Assembly: GCF_900215575.1 (NCBI RefSeq)
Contig: NZ_OBEJ01000001.1
Span: 1,068,588-1,132,587, forward strand
Source: Natronoarchaeum philippinense
GTDB taxonomy: Archaea > Halobacteriota > Halobacteria > Halobacteriales > Natronoarchaeaceae
Direction: 5' to 3'
Length of the DNA stretch: 64,000 nucleotides
Both the position numbers and the translations under genes were made by a program. The first letter of the stretch is position 1. Each line of letters begins with the position of its first letter. Under the pieces are notes generated by a model. That model was given only the letters and a program-made list of their open reading frames with translations. It made no database searches and was not told where the DNA came from. Positions 56,312-64,000 of this stretch are shown in pieces.

Positions 56312-56539
56312 ATGAGCCACTACAGCTACCCCCTGAACGACGAGCGCGAGCGACTCCTCGGCCAGCTCGAAGGCGCGACTGATGCAAACACTCGTGCCGA
56401 CGCGATCGACGCCGCGATCCGGCACTATCTGGAGGATAAGGAGAATCGGCAAGAGCACTGGCGGGAGTTCACGCCCGAGCAACTGGAACTGTTGAGCACG
56501 TCGGAGTTGTCGATATCGTACTACCCAAAAGTTCGATAG
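56312..56539 (+). CDS. Small regulator-like protein, provirus
   Basis: The 75-residue protein has a helix-rich middle (NDERERLLGQLEGATDANTR, ADAIDAAIRHYLED) resembling the dimer/DNA-binding helices of ribbon-helix-helix or DUF7386-type proteins. It is flanked by repeated boxes upstream. It could bind them. Function is inferred. Confidence 0.5.
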   Translation: MSHYSYPLNDERERLLGQLEGATDANTRADAIDAAIRHYLEDKENRQEHWREFTPEQLELLSTSELSISYYPKVR

Positions 56540-56616
56540 GCACCTAGACAAAGATCCGTTGAGTCGGATACCTGCTGCTGGTGATCGAGTTCTTTGAAAA
56601 ATGAGACTAGTGGGGA

Positions 56617-57537
<921 letters not shown>

Positions 57538-57737
57538 CGGCAAAGACTTTATCATAAGCCTAAGTGGCTCATGACGAGGAACGAAGGGATTTGTGATCCC
57601 ATCCCTTACCTCAGATGTCCCTTCTGTCGCGGTTCCGGCGTTACAAGTCACATATGAGCTATCCGTAATAAATCCATCCCTAACAATGACAGTCCAATAC
57701 GTAAATAGGTCAATTCGAACCTATACTGCAATAATCA

Positions 57738-58535
57738 ATGCCTAATCCATCGCTGATCACCGACGCCGATCTCGCCCGCACCTACCACAGCGGGGCGTAC
57801 GAAGATCCGTACGAGCGCATCGAGGACTACCGACGCGTGATCGAGTACGCTGCAGAACATCCAAACCGGGGTTCGCAGGCCATCGCCACCGCCTTGGAGT
57901 TGCCCCGCGGTCGGATTCGCCCGTGGGTCGACAGCGACGCGAAGCCCGATCCGATGCGCGGCGTCGAGGCCGCCGAGCGCAACGGGTGGCTTCGGTTGGC
58001 CTACGACGACCCGGAGTTTCGGGCGTTGAATCGACTCGTCGCGTGGGTGTTCTCCGGCGGTAGCATCGCAGAAACGAACTTCACGCCGAAGTTCACGGTC
58101 GAGTCCGATGCCGAAGCCGATCAGCTTCGGTCGGACTTCGAGACGCTCGGCGTCGAGCCCACGACCGAGCGCGACGACGACCCCGATCGGGCGACCGAAC
58201 TCCGGCCCACCGAACACGGGACCGTGCTTGGGCGCGTGTTGCACGTGCTCGGGGCGCCAGTCGCCCACAAGAACCCGGACGCGACGATCTCGCTTCCGGC
58301 GTACCTCGACGACGCTCCCGACGTGATCCGGCGGGACTTCGTCGACGTGTACCTTTCGAATCGCGCCGTCGACTTCGAGGACAAGCGGATGCTACAGGTC
58401 ACTGAACAGCGTTCGTCGGAGTTCCTGAACGAACTCGCCGCGCTATTCGAGGATGTTTCGGGCGAGTCCGTGAACGTCTCGGCGACGAACGTCTACCTCT
58501 CGGCAGCGGCCGCGGAAGCGCTGTGCGAAAAGTAG
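57738..58535 (+). CDS. DNA-binding protein with LAGLIDADG-like fold, provirus
   Basis: The 265-residue protein has an N-terminal helix-turn-helix (HPNRGSQAIATALELPRGRI) and then ALNRLVAWVFSGGSIAETNF and GRVLHVLGAPVAHKN, LPAYLDDAPDVIRRDFVDVY. This recalls the two-domain LAGLIDADG-type regulators of haloarchaea. Catalytic acidic residues of homing enzymes are not obvious, so a repressor or replication control role is more likely. ACTGCAAT (57725-57732) just before the ATG repeats a half-site of the dyad at 58873-58892. Confidence 0.6.
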   Translation: MPNPSLITDADLARTYHSGAYEDPYERIEDYRRVIEYAAEHPNRGSQAIATALELPRGRIRPWVDSDAKPDPMRGVEAAERNGWLRLAYDDPEFRALNRLVAWVFSGGSIAETNFTPKFTVESDAEADQLRSDFETLGVEPTTERDDDPDRATELRPTEHGTVLGRVLHVLGAPVAHKNPDATISLPAYLDDAPDVIRRDFVDVYLSNRAVDFEDKRMLQVTEQRSSEFLNELAALFEDVSGESVNVSATNVYLSAAAAEALCEK

Positions 58536-58539
58536 CGAC

Positions 58540-58800
58540 TCAGTCGGTGCTCGCGTCGCGCTCGCCTTGGAGGTACGCCCGACCGCGCTCGGTGATCTCG
58601 AAATGCGAGCTGTAGTCTTCGTGGCGAGCCACGTACTCGCGCGCTTCGAGTTCTTCCAGTGCGGATTTGATCGTTCGATAGGACGGCTGTAGCTCAGTGT
58701 CGAGCACGCCGATCGGGACCGCGATCTCGTGCTCGTCGAGAAATTCGAGGACGGGGTCAGTCGCCGAGTTCATCCACGGACCCCGTTGTCGCCGCGCCAT
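58540..58800 (-). CDS. PhiH1 repressor-like winged-helix protein
   Basis: The 86-residue protein has a winged-helix pattern (PVLEFLDEHEIAVPIGVLDT, IKSALEELEAREYVARHED, HFEITERGRAYLQGERD). It resembles haloviral phiH1-type repressors that keep lysogeny. It is convergent with the LAGLIDADG-like gene and its 5' end faces the integrase promoter region, so it may control both. Met 58773 is an alternative start. Confidence 0.6.
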   Translation of the reverse strand: MARRQRGPWMNSATDPVLEFLDEHEIAVPIGVLDTELQPSYRTIKSALEELEAREYVARHEDYSSHFEITERGRAYLQGERDASTD

Positions 58801-59247
58801 TGACCGTCCTCACTCCCACTCGATACTTACCGAGTTTGGTTCTTAGCTCGGTTTTCTATTTTGAGTGCGGATATTGCAGTTTAGACTGCAATCTATAAGT
58901 GACTGGCATGGAAACCCAGTGGATACGGAAGCTACACGGCCCCGTCGCTCGGCGTCGGGATTCCGTGAGAATCGCGGACCCGGTGTATGGGCACCGGCCC
59001 GCTGTGGCCTCCGTAGCTACGATACGGAAGCATGACCGGATTACAGCACTCGGGGTATAAATTCCCCGCTCGACAGGAGGTATCGCCGCCGACTACTTTC
59101 ACCGACACCCGCCGAAGCGATTGCGGTGGGCTATGGGCGTCGCCCCCGGCAGATCGGCGTTTCAGTCGCTGGACTGTTCAGTTTCACTTTCACCCTCCGG
59201 CCTTGACTGACTCCTTTAGTACCACATTCCAAACTGGTCAGGTGGAC
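58801..59247. promoter_or_regulatory. Regulatory gap between repressor and integrase operon
   Basis: This 447-base stretch has no gene. It holds ACCGAG...CTCGGT (58830-58851) and the perfect dyad ATTGCAGTTTAGACTGCAAT (58873-58892), followed by CTATAAG (58893-58899). The layout is a repressor-operated divergent promoter. The remaining 350 bases before the zinc-ribbon gene hold nothing recognisable. Confidence 0.5.
58873..58892. promoter_or_regulatory. Perfect dyad operator in the integrase region
   Basis: ATTGCAGT and ACTGCAAT face each other around TTAG, one base before CTATAAG. The half-site recurs at 57725-57732. The likely binder is the phiH1-like protein or the LAGLIDADG-like protein. 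Confidence 0.6.
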
Positions 59248-59502
59248 ATGTCGGTGACGATCAATACAGACGACGACGCAGACCGCTGGAAGTGGGTATG
59301 TCCACAGGGCCATCGGACGTGGGAGCCGACGAACTACCACTTCTGGTGCGCCGAATGCGCGAAGAATTGGAGCCACAACGAGGATCTCGATCCGGAGTTC
59401 GACGAGCTGCGGAACAAGAAGACCGGCGAGACGGTGACGCGCGACGAGATCGTGCTCATGACGCCCGCCGGTCCCTACGAACACACGGGTGGTTCGGCGT
59501 GA
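59248..59502 (+). CDS. Zinc-ribbon protein coupled to the integrase
   Basis: The 84-residue protein starts MSVTINTDDDADRWKWVCPQ and has C-x2-GH...C-x2-C (VCPQGH, FWCAEC), a zinc ribbon, then an acidic tail. It overlaps the integrase by four bases (GTGA). Small proteins coupled to haloviral integrases can affect integration or excision direction; this one is a candidate. The extended frame to 59032 is not supported. Confidence 0.6.
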   Translation: MSVTINTDDDADRWKWVCPQGHRTWEPTNYHFWCAECAKNWSHNEDLDPEFDELRNKKTGETVTRDEIVLMTPAGPYEHTGGSA

Positions 59503-60512
59503 GCGGCGACCTGCAGCCACTCGGTCCCGAGGAAGGCGTCGAGCGATTCCTCCAGCATCGAGAGCCTTCAGTCAGAGAGAGCACGCTACAGAATGCACGC
59601 ACGCGGCTGGCGGCGTTTCTCGACTGGTGCGAGGAACGAGAAATTGAGAACCTGAACGAACTGACTGGGCGGGACTTGGCAGACTTCGTGGCGTGGCGTC
59701 GCGGTGATCTCGCGGCGATCACACTCCAGAAGCAACTGAGTACGATCCGCGTCGCGCTCCGGTGGTGGGCTGACATCGAGGCCGTGTCTGAGGGGCTGGC
59801 CGAAAAGATCCACGCGCCCGAGCTACCGGACGGTGCCGAATCCCGCGAGGTGTTTCTCTCGAAAGACCGGGCCGAAACGGCACTCGCGTACTACTCACAG
59901 CACCACTACGCGAGTCGAGAACACGCCCTACTCGCCCTGCTGTGGCGAACAGGGATGCGGCGCGGCGCCGCTCGTTCGATCGACGTAGGAGATCTGGAAC
60001 CGGACGAGAACGCAATCCGGCTTGAACACCGTCCGGAGACGGGAACGAAGCTCAAGAACGGAGAGGATGGGGAGCGATGGGTGTTCCTCGGTCCGCGCTG
60101 GTTCCAAGTGCTCGACGACTACGTCTCGAATCCGGACCGGACCGAAGGATCCGACGACTACGGCCGTCGGCCGCTATTCACGACGCAAGACGGCGGTCGG
60201 CCTGCCGGCGGAACGATCTACAAGTGGGTGATCCGGTCGCTGCATCCCTGTATGTACGACGAGTGCCCGCACGACCGGACGCCGAAGTCCTGCGAGGCAC
60301 GCAGTCGCGCTGGGACGGTCAGCCAATGCCCGTCGGCGCGATCTCCCCACGCCGTCCGCCGCGGCGCGATCACGACGCACCTGAACGACGACGTTCCTCC
60401 CGAAGCCGTCAGCGAGCGCATGGACGTTTCGCTCGACGTTCTGTACCAGCACTACGATGCCCGTACCGAGCGCGAGAAGATGGAAGTTCGAAAGCAACAC
60501 GTCAACAACTGA
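59499..60512 (+). CDS. int: Tyrosine recombinase (integrase) of the provirus
   Basis: The 337-residue protein has an N-terminal SAM-like domain (ESTLQNARTRLAAFLDWCEE), a catalytic Arg in LLWRTGMRRGAARS (R154/R155), SPHAVRRG (H284, R287) and a C-terminal VLYQHYDART with the nucleophile probably Y319. A Cys cluster (C251, C256, C265, C277) between box I and the HxxR motif is probably a zinc site as in haloarchaeal integrases. GTG 59499 is chosen: the start in frame further upstream reads through the zinc-ribbon gene. It lies about 150 bases from the right attachment repeat. Confidence 0.85.
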   Translation: MSGDLQPLGPEEGVERFLQHREPSVRESTLQNARTRLAAFLDWCEEREIENLNELTGRDLADFVAWRRGDLAAITLQKQLSTIRVALRWWADIEAVSEGLAEKIHAPELPDGAESREVFLSKDRAETALAYYSQHHYASREHALLALLWRTGMRRGAARSIDVGDLEPDENAIRLEHRPETGTKLKNGEDGERWVFLGPRWFQVLDDYVSNPDRTEGSDDYGRRPLFTTQDGGRPAGGTIYKWVIRSLHPCMYDECPHDRTPKSCEARSRAGTVSQCPSARSPHAVRRGAITTHLNDDVPPEAVSERMDVSLDVLYQHYDARTEREKMEVRKQHVNN

Positions 60513-60647
60513 AATTATGAACGCAAACATCGAAGCCAACCCGCGAAATCGCTGTAGGGCACCTTCCCGGCGAGTCCACTCGTCTCACTGCATCCGACTC
60601 GTTTCCTCGCCGACTTCTCGTTCGCGCCGCTCACGAGAATCCCGACG
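60513..60647. other. Right-end provirus region with tRNA-Ala fragment
   Basis: CCCGGCGAGTCCA (60566-60578) equals the last 13 bases of tRNA-Ala (45651-45663). It lies 82 bases before the right attachment repeat. It could be an integrase arm site or the scar of another integration. Confidence 0.5.
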
Positions 60648-60716
60648 AGTCCATCCCGATTTTGGTGTCTGTCGAAGTATTGCCGTAGCGCCCGCTCTCG
60701 GCGCTGCTTCTGGTGG
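60648..60716. repeat. Right attachment repeat (att)
   Basis: Matches 45648-45716 except for A at 60655 in place of G. The copy keeps only the 3' 16 bases of tRNA-Ala, so it is not a functional tRNA. Its right flank is host sequence. Confidence 0.93.
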
Positions 60717-60753
60717 TGTTCGGCGTGGCGAGTGAACAGGCTGGAAGCGTTGC

Positions 60754-60972
60754 TCAGTTCGACCGCGCTTCACGTTGCTGCTCAACAGCATCTAAAATCA
60801 GATCGACCGCTTCCCAAACCTTCCCGTCGGAATAGAGGTTTTCAACAGCAGCAACGGCCTCTTGATCTTCCAGAATATCTTCTTCGAGGTAGCGCTCAAC
60901 AACTTTCTCGGCGTGGTGCCGAGAATTGTTTCTTTGATTGTTGTGGGCGGGACCACTTGCCATATCTGACAC
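60754..60972 (-). CDS. Small helical protein, unknown function
   Basis: The 72-residue protein is charged and helical: HHAEKVVERYLEEDILEDQE and VAAVENLYSDGKVWEAVDLI. It lies just outside the provirus. Met 60963 is an alternative start. No family is recognised. Confidence 0.5.
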   Translation of the reverse strand: MSDMASGPAHNNQRNNSRHHAEKVVERYLEEDILEDQEAVAAVENLYSDGKVWEAVDLILDAVEQQREARSN

Positions 60973-61730
60973 AATCAGTTACTGGTTTTCAAAAGTTCGC
61001 CCTAAATGAGTATGCCATCATGATATAACAGCCTCATATATTAGGAATCGAAATAGTTCTGGCTCTCCCGACATGTCAGTATTATCCAGTCTCTCCGGGG
61101 AGGCATCGTTGAGTCGGATTTTACCCCGAATCCGATAGCAAAGCCAATCGCATCTAGTCAGGCGTTGAAACGCGTCGAGGTTGCGGTCGATGGGCCAACA
61201 CCGATGGAACGACGAAACGACCGTCAGTGGAAGACAACTTGACCAAACAAAGTAGGCGTTAATAAGTGACTCGACATAAAAAGCCATTTACTGTCCTATA
61301 CGAAATTCTAGTTCGCGGTGGTCGGGGGAAATGGCTTCCGCGCGTCTATCCACGTAGCTCATGAGTGTAGTACGCAGGTGACCATCTGCGGGCGGATGGG
61401 AATCCGCCACTCGATTCGAAAGTACTACGAAATAAGTGTTCACAAATACATAGATATCGATCAGTAACGCGACGTACGAGCACAATTCTGATATATGTCT
61501 GGTTCCTACGTACGGCTGCCAGCGCGGCGCTGGGATACCACCACAGACGGATCGAGCATCCCCATCCCTGACAGTATCCTTGCGTGATGGTATCGGGTGT
61601 AATACGCGGAATCGGCCGCGGGCGGGATGATAGCCCCGCCACCCCGTGTTTCCACTTCTGACGCCGCGACTGTGCTGAGTCAGAGAGCGCCGTCGGAACG
61701 TAAAAGTACCCGCCGTCCGGTCGTTGGGCT
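60973..61730. other. Long region without a convincing gene
   Basis: About 750 bases of mixed composition, part AT-rich, with only short frames of poor quality. It is likely a degraded gene or the remains of a mobile element next to the attachment site. I see no inverted repeats of an insertion sequence. Confidence 0.4.
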
Positions 61731-62618
61731 ATGCTCGACAGGGTGCTCGGCCGCGCGTCGCTCAAAGAGCGCATCGCCGAATTGGAAGACGAGCGCGACA
61801 GCCTGCAAAACAGGCTCGACGCCGAGCAGGAGCGCCGCGCCGACGCCGTCAGCGACAGGCAGGACGCCCAAGAGCGGGTCAACCGGCTCGAAGACAAGGT
61901 CACGCAGCTGGAAGATGCTCTCGATCGGACGCAGGACGGTGACGACGACATCGACTTTCGAGGCGTCGAGGAACTGCAGGGGCCGCGAGTCGACGCCGTC
62001 CTCGATCGGCTAGCGAGTGTCGACGCGGGGCCAGAAGGCGTCATGACCGCGATGGTCGAAGAGACGCCGTCCGAACCCGTCCGCGAAGCGTTCGGCGAGC
62101 GCGCGCCGCTCGTGGCCCGCGCGGCGCCGTGTCTCGCTGTCACCGACGATGCAGGCGTCGTTTCAGCCGCCCTCGACGTACCAGCCCCGCCGACGCGCTT
62201 CGAGCGATGGAGCGACGGCGTCGAGCTGGACCGTGAGTGGTTCCGGCCGACGGGGCGATACGCCGTCGCGCTGGTCCGCGCGGACCTGTTCGCGCTCGGC
62301 GAGTACGACGGGCGCGAGCAGCGCTCGGTCTCGGGCTTTCACAGCGGCGTCAAGAGCGACCACTCCAAGGGCGGGTTCTCGCAGGGGCGGTTCGAGCGCC
62401 TGCGCGAGGAGCAGATCGACGAGCATCTCGGGAAGTGCCGCGACCGGATCGCCGAGCGCAAGGCCGAGCGGCTGTATCTTCTGGGAGACCGCGAAGCGAT
62501 CGATCGGCTAGATGTCGGCGCCGAGGCGACCGATGCCGTCGACGCGACCGGCGATCCCGAGTCGGCGCTGGCAGACGCCGTTCGCGAGTTCTTCTCGGTC
62601 AGGCTGTATCGGCTGTGA
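61731..62618 (+). CDS. Vms1/ANKZF1-type release-factor-fold protein (archaeal baeRF-like)
   Basis: The 295-residue protein has a coiled-coil start (residues 10-68, with LEDERDSLQNRLDAEQERRA) and a release-factor-like domain containing GFHSGVKSDHSKGGFSQGRF and a helix with RLREEQIDEHLGK. The G-x-x-Q-like loop (GGFSQGR) is where eRF1-type proteins place the catalytic Gln. Family members hydrolyse peptidyl-tRNA on stalled ribosomes. Direct proof for this archaeal member is lacking. It starts just after a TAAAAGT promoter-like run at 61701. Confidence 0.75.
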   Translation: MLDRVLGRASLKERIAELEDERDSLQNRLDAEQERRADAVSDRQDAQERVNRLEDKVTQLEDALDRTQDGDDDIDFRGVEELQGPRVDAVLDRLASVDAGPEGVMTAMVEETPSEPVREAFGERAPLVARAAPCLAVTDDAGVVSAALDVPAPPTRFERWSDGVELDREWFRPTGRYAVALVRADLFALGEYDGREQRSVSGFHSGVKSDHSKGGFSQGRFERLREEQIDEHLGKCRDRIAERKAERLYLLGDREAIDRLDVGAEATDAVDATGDPESALADAVREFFSVRLYRL

Positions 62619-62737
62619 CGGTCGCCACCGGGAACAGCCGTCCCGAACGCCGGCGGAGCGTGCCACGGCCCCGTTTTTTATCCGCGTCGACGCCGTAGTG
62701 GGGCCGATACCAGCGGTGCGGCTGGAGAGGATACAGC

Positions 62738-63244
62738 ATGACAGATCACGATACCCAGACTGGCGACGGAACCACTTCGGGCGTCGACGCGCCCGGGAAT
62801 GTGGCATCGGTTCTTCGAGAACGACTCGCCGACGGCAGCGCCGCCTACGCAGTCGGTGGCGTCTCGTTGGTGCGGGCGCTCAAAGCAGTGCGCAGCGACC
62901 GCAAGCGCGCGGCGGGACACGCCCTCCTCGGGACAGCCCTGATCGCACTCGGTCGCGCCCAGCGACAGCGAGATGGCGACGGCGGCGAACCGACCGGGAC
63001 GACGACAGAGCAGTTGAGCAGTTCGACGCCGGAACACCGCGAGGACGACGAACTGTCCGAGACGAGCGTCGCAAACGAACCCGCAGAAGCGACCGGTCCC
63101 ACCACGTCCGACGCCGTCCCCGAACAGACCGAGTCGACCGAGCCCGAGACGACACCCGAAGCGGATCCGAACATCGACGCGGAGGACGATGCCGACGAGG
63201 CCGCTGCGAAAGACGACGGCGCGGACGACGAAGCCGACGAGTAG
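62738..63244 (+). CDS. Acidic low-complexity protein with short N-terminal helical region
   Basis: The 168-residue protein has a polar start, a short helical section (NVASVLRERLADGSAAYAVG, RALKAVRSDRKRAAGHALLG) and then about 90 residues almost wholly D, E, T, S, A and P. It is probably disordered. Function unknown. Confidence 0.5.
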   Translation: MTDHDTQTGDGTTSGVDAPGNVASVLRERLADGSAAYAVGGVSLVRALKAVRSDRKRAAGHALLGTALIALGRAQRQRDGDGGEPTGTTTEQLSSSTPEHREDDELSETSVANEPAEATGPTTSDAVPEQTESTEPETTPEADPNIDAEDDADEAAAKDDGADDEADE

Positions 63245-63350
63245 AGCACGAGAATCGAAGAACGCCCAGAACTGCAAACGCCCGAGGCGGAACGTCCCCA
63301 CGGCCGTAACTGTCGGCACACTTTTTTGTCGGCTATCGAAATACGGTCCA

Positions 63351-64000
63351 ATGGCCGGAAACAGTAAGTCAGTCGTCCTCGCTGCGCTGGTCGCTAACGG
63401 CGCCATCGCTATCCTGAAGTTCGCCGGGTTTCTCCTGACACAGAGCCCCGCGATGCTGGCCGAGACGTACCACTCGCTCTCGGACACCGGCAATCAGGTG
63501 TTCTTGCTCATCGGCATCAGATACGGCTCCAGAGAGCGCGACCGGGAGCACCCCTTCGGCTACGGTAAAGCGCAGTTCTTCTACAGCTTCCTCGTAAGCG
63601 TGTTTCTTTTCGGCATCGCGGGCTGGGAGAGCGCCAAGCACGGCTACAAGGCGGTGATGCACGGCGAGACGACCGCCGTCGAAGGATCGGTGACGATTCC
63701 AGTGATCGCCACAGAGGTCCCCGGCGTCTACGTCAACTACGGCGTCTTGCTCGGCGCAATCGTCTTCGAGACGTACGCGCTGATCAAGGCCAGAGCCGCC
63801 ATGCAGGCCGAGATCGAGGAGAAAGGATACAGCGGCTACGTCGAAGCCTTCCGCAAGACCAGCCGGACGACGCTTCTCACAGCGCTGACCGAGGATACCA
63901 TCGCGCTGGCGGGGCTCGGCCTCGCGCTCGGGGGGATCTTCCTCACGCGGTGGACGGGCAACTACATCTTCGACGCCTCGGCGGCGCTGCTGATCGGCAT
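63351..64000 (+). CDS. Cation diffusion facilitator (CDF) transporter, N-terminal part
   Basis: The frame runs off the window. The visible 216 residues start MAGNSKSVVLAALVANGAIA, include ETYHSLSDTGNQVFLLIG with the H-x3-D metal-site motif of CDF transporters, and HPFGYGKAQFFYSFLVS. At least five hydrophobic segments are visible. CDF proteins export Zn2+, Mn2+ or Fe2+ in exchange for protons. Confidence 0.85.
   Translation, partial: MAGNSKSVVLAALVANGAIAILKFAGFLLTQSPAMLAETYHSLSDTGNQVFLLIGIRYGSRERDREHPFGYGKAQFFYSFLVSVFLFGIAGWESAKHGYKAVMHGETTAVEGSVTIPVIATEVPGVYVNYGVLLGAIVFETYALIKARAAMQAEIEEKGYSGYVEAFRKTSRTTLLTALTEDTIALAGLGLALGGIFLTRWTGNYIFDASAALLIG

Noticed and set aside
59032-59247. Upstream extension of the zinc-ribbon gene
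   Set aside because: The extra residues are not like the acidic, zinc-containing domain, and ATG 59248 gives a typical start.
61018-61287. 89-residue leftward frame beside the provirus
   Set aside because: Unusually Cys/Trp/Phe-rich, no promoter, no domain; more likely a chance frame in an eroded region.

Overview
The window is haloarchaeal chromosome (class Halobacteria). It is GC-rich, its proteins are acidic, secreted proteins carry twin-arginine signals, and the RNA polymerase genes are split in the archaeal way (rpoH, B'', B', A', A''). Other archaeal marks are aEF-1A, aEF-2, archaeal S7/S10/S12, NurA-HerA and siroheme-decarboxylase haem synthesis. Many genes have an AT-rich TATA-like element about 25-30 bases before the start codon, as expected for leaderless mRNAs. 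I cannot name the genus from sequence alone.

Bases 1-11,460 hold a cell-surface and iron-uptake cluster: the end of a sugar epimerase, a flippase-like membrane protein, a GT75 glycosyltransferase, an iron-type ABC binding lipoprotein and permease, a GT-C membrane glycosyltransferase, a GT2 glycosyltransferase, and a GMC dehydrogenase with its Tat-exported small subunit. Five copies of a palindrome of the form TTAGG-N4-CCTAA lie at the promoters of these genes, so the block reads as one metal-responsive regulon.

Bases 11,900-25,000 are mixed housekeeping: small membrane proteins, a fused AhbA-AhbB siroheme decarboxylase, a TrpD2-like transferase, UspA, HerA and NurA, a low-molecular-weight phosphatase/arsenate reductase carrying a tandem 51-base insertion, phosphoglycerate mutase, and a response regulator. 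Two tRNA-Asp(GTC) genes sit in duplicated modules, each preceded by a palindrome built from the tRNA T-arm.

Bases 25,270-44,710 are the transcription/translation block: rpoH-rpoB''-rpoB'-rpoA'-rpoA''-nusA, an intruding PQQ-propeller/cupredoxin gene, rps12-rps7, a putative metallopeptidase, EF-2, a short IMP dehydrogenase homologue, an ACT protein with homoserine dehydrogenase, then EF-1A-rps10 and a rhomboid.

Bases 45,648-60,716 are an integrated provirus in tRNA-Ala(CGC). It is bounded by a 69-base direct repeat (one mismatch) whose copies lie exactly 15,000 bases apart. A rightward early operon encodes small zinc proteins, a nuclease-like protein and a likely replication protein. A leftward operon matches the pleolipovirus virion module: multispanning membrane protein, tiny membrane protein, glycosylation-rich spike, two membrane-anchored proteins, a small protein and a packaging-type ATPase. 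The right end has regulators, a zinc-ribbon protein and a tyrosine integrase. Unusual cargo includes two type IV pilin-like genes behind an operator-like dyad and an AT-rich membrane-protein gene. Beyond the right attachment site lie a small gene, about 750 bases with no convincing gene, a Vms1-type release-factor homologue, an acidic protein and the start of a cation diffusion facilitator.
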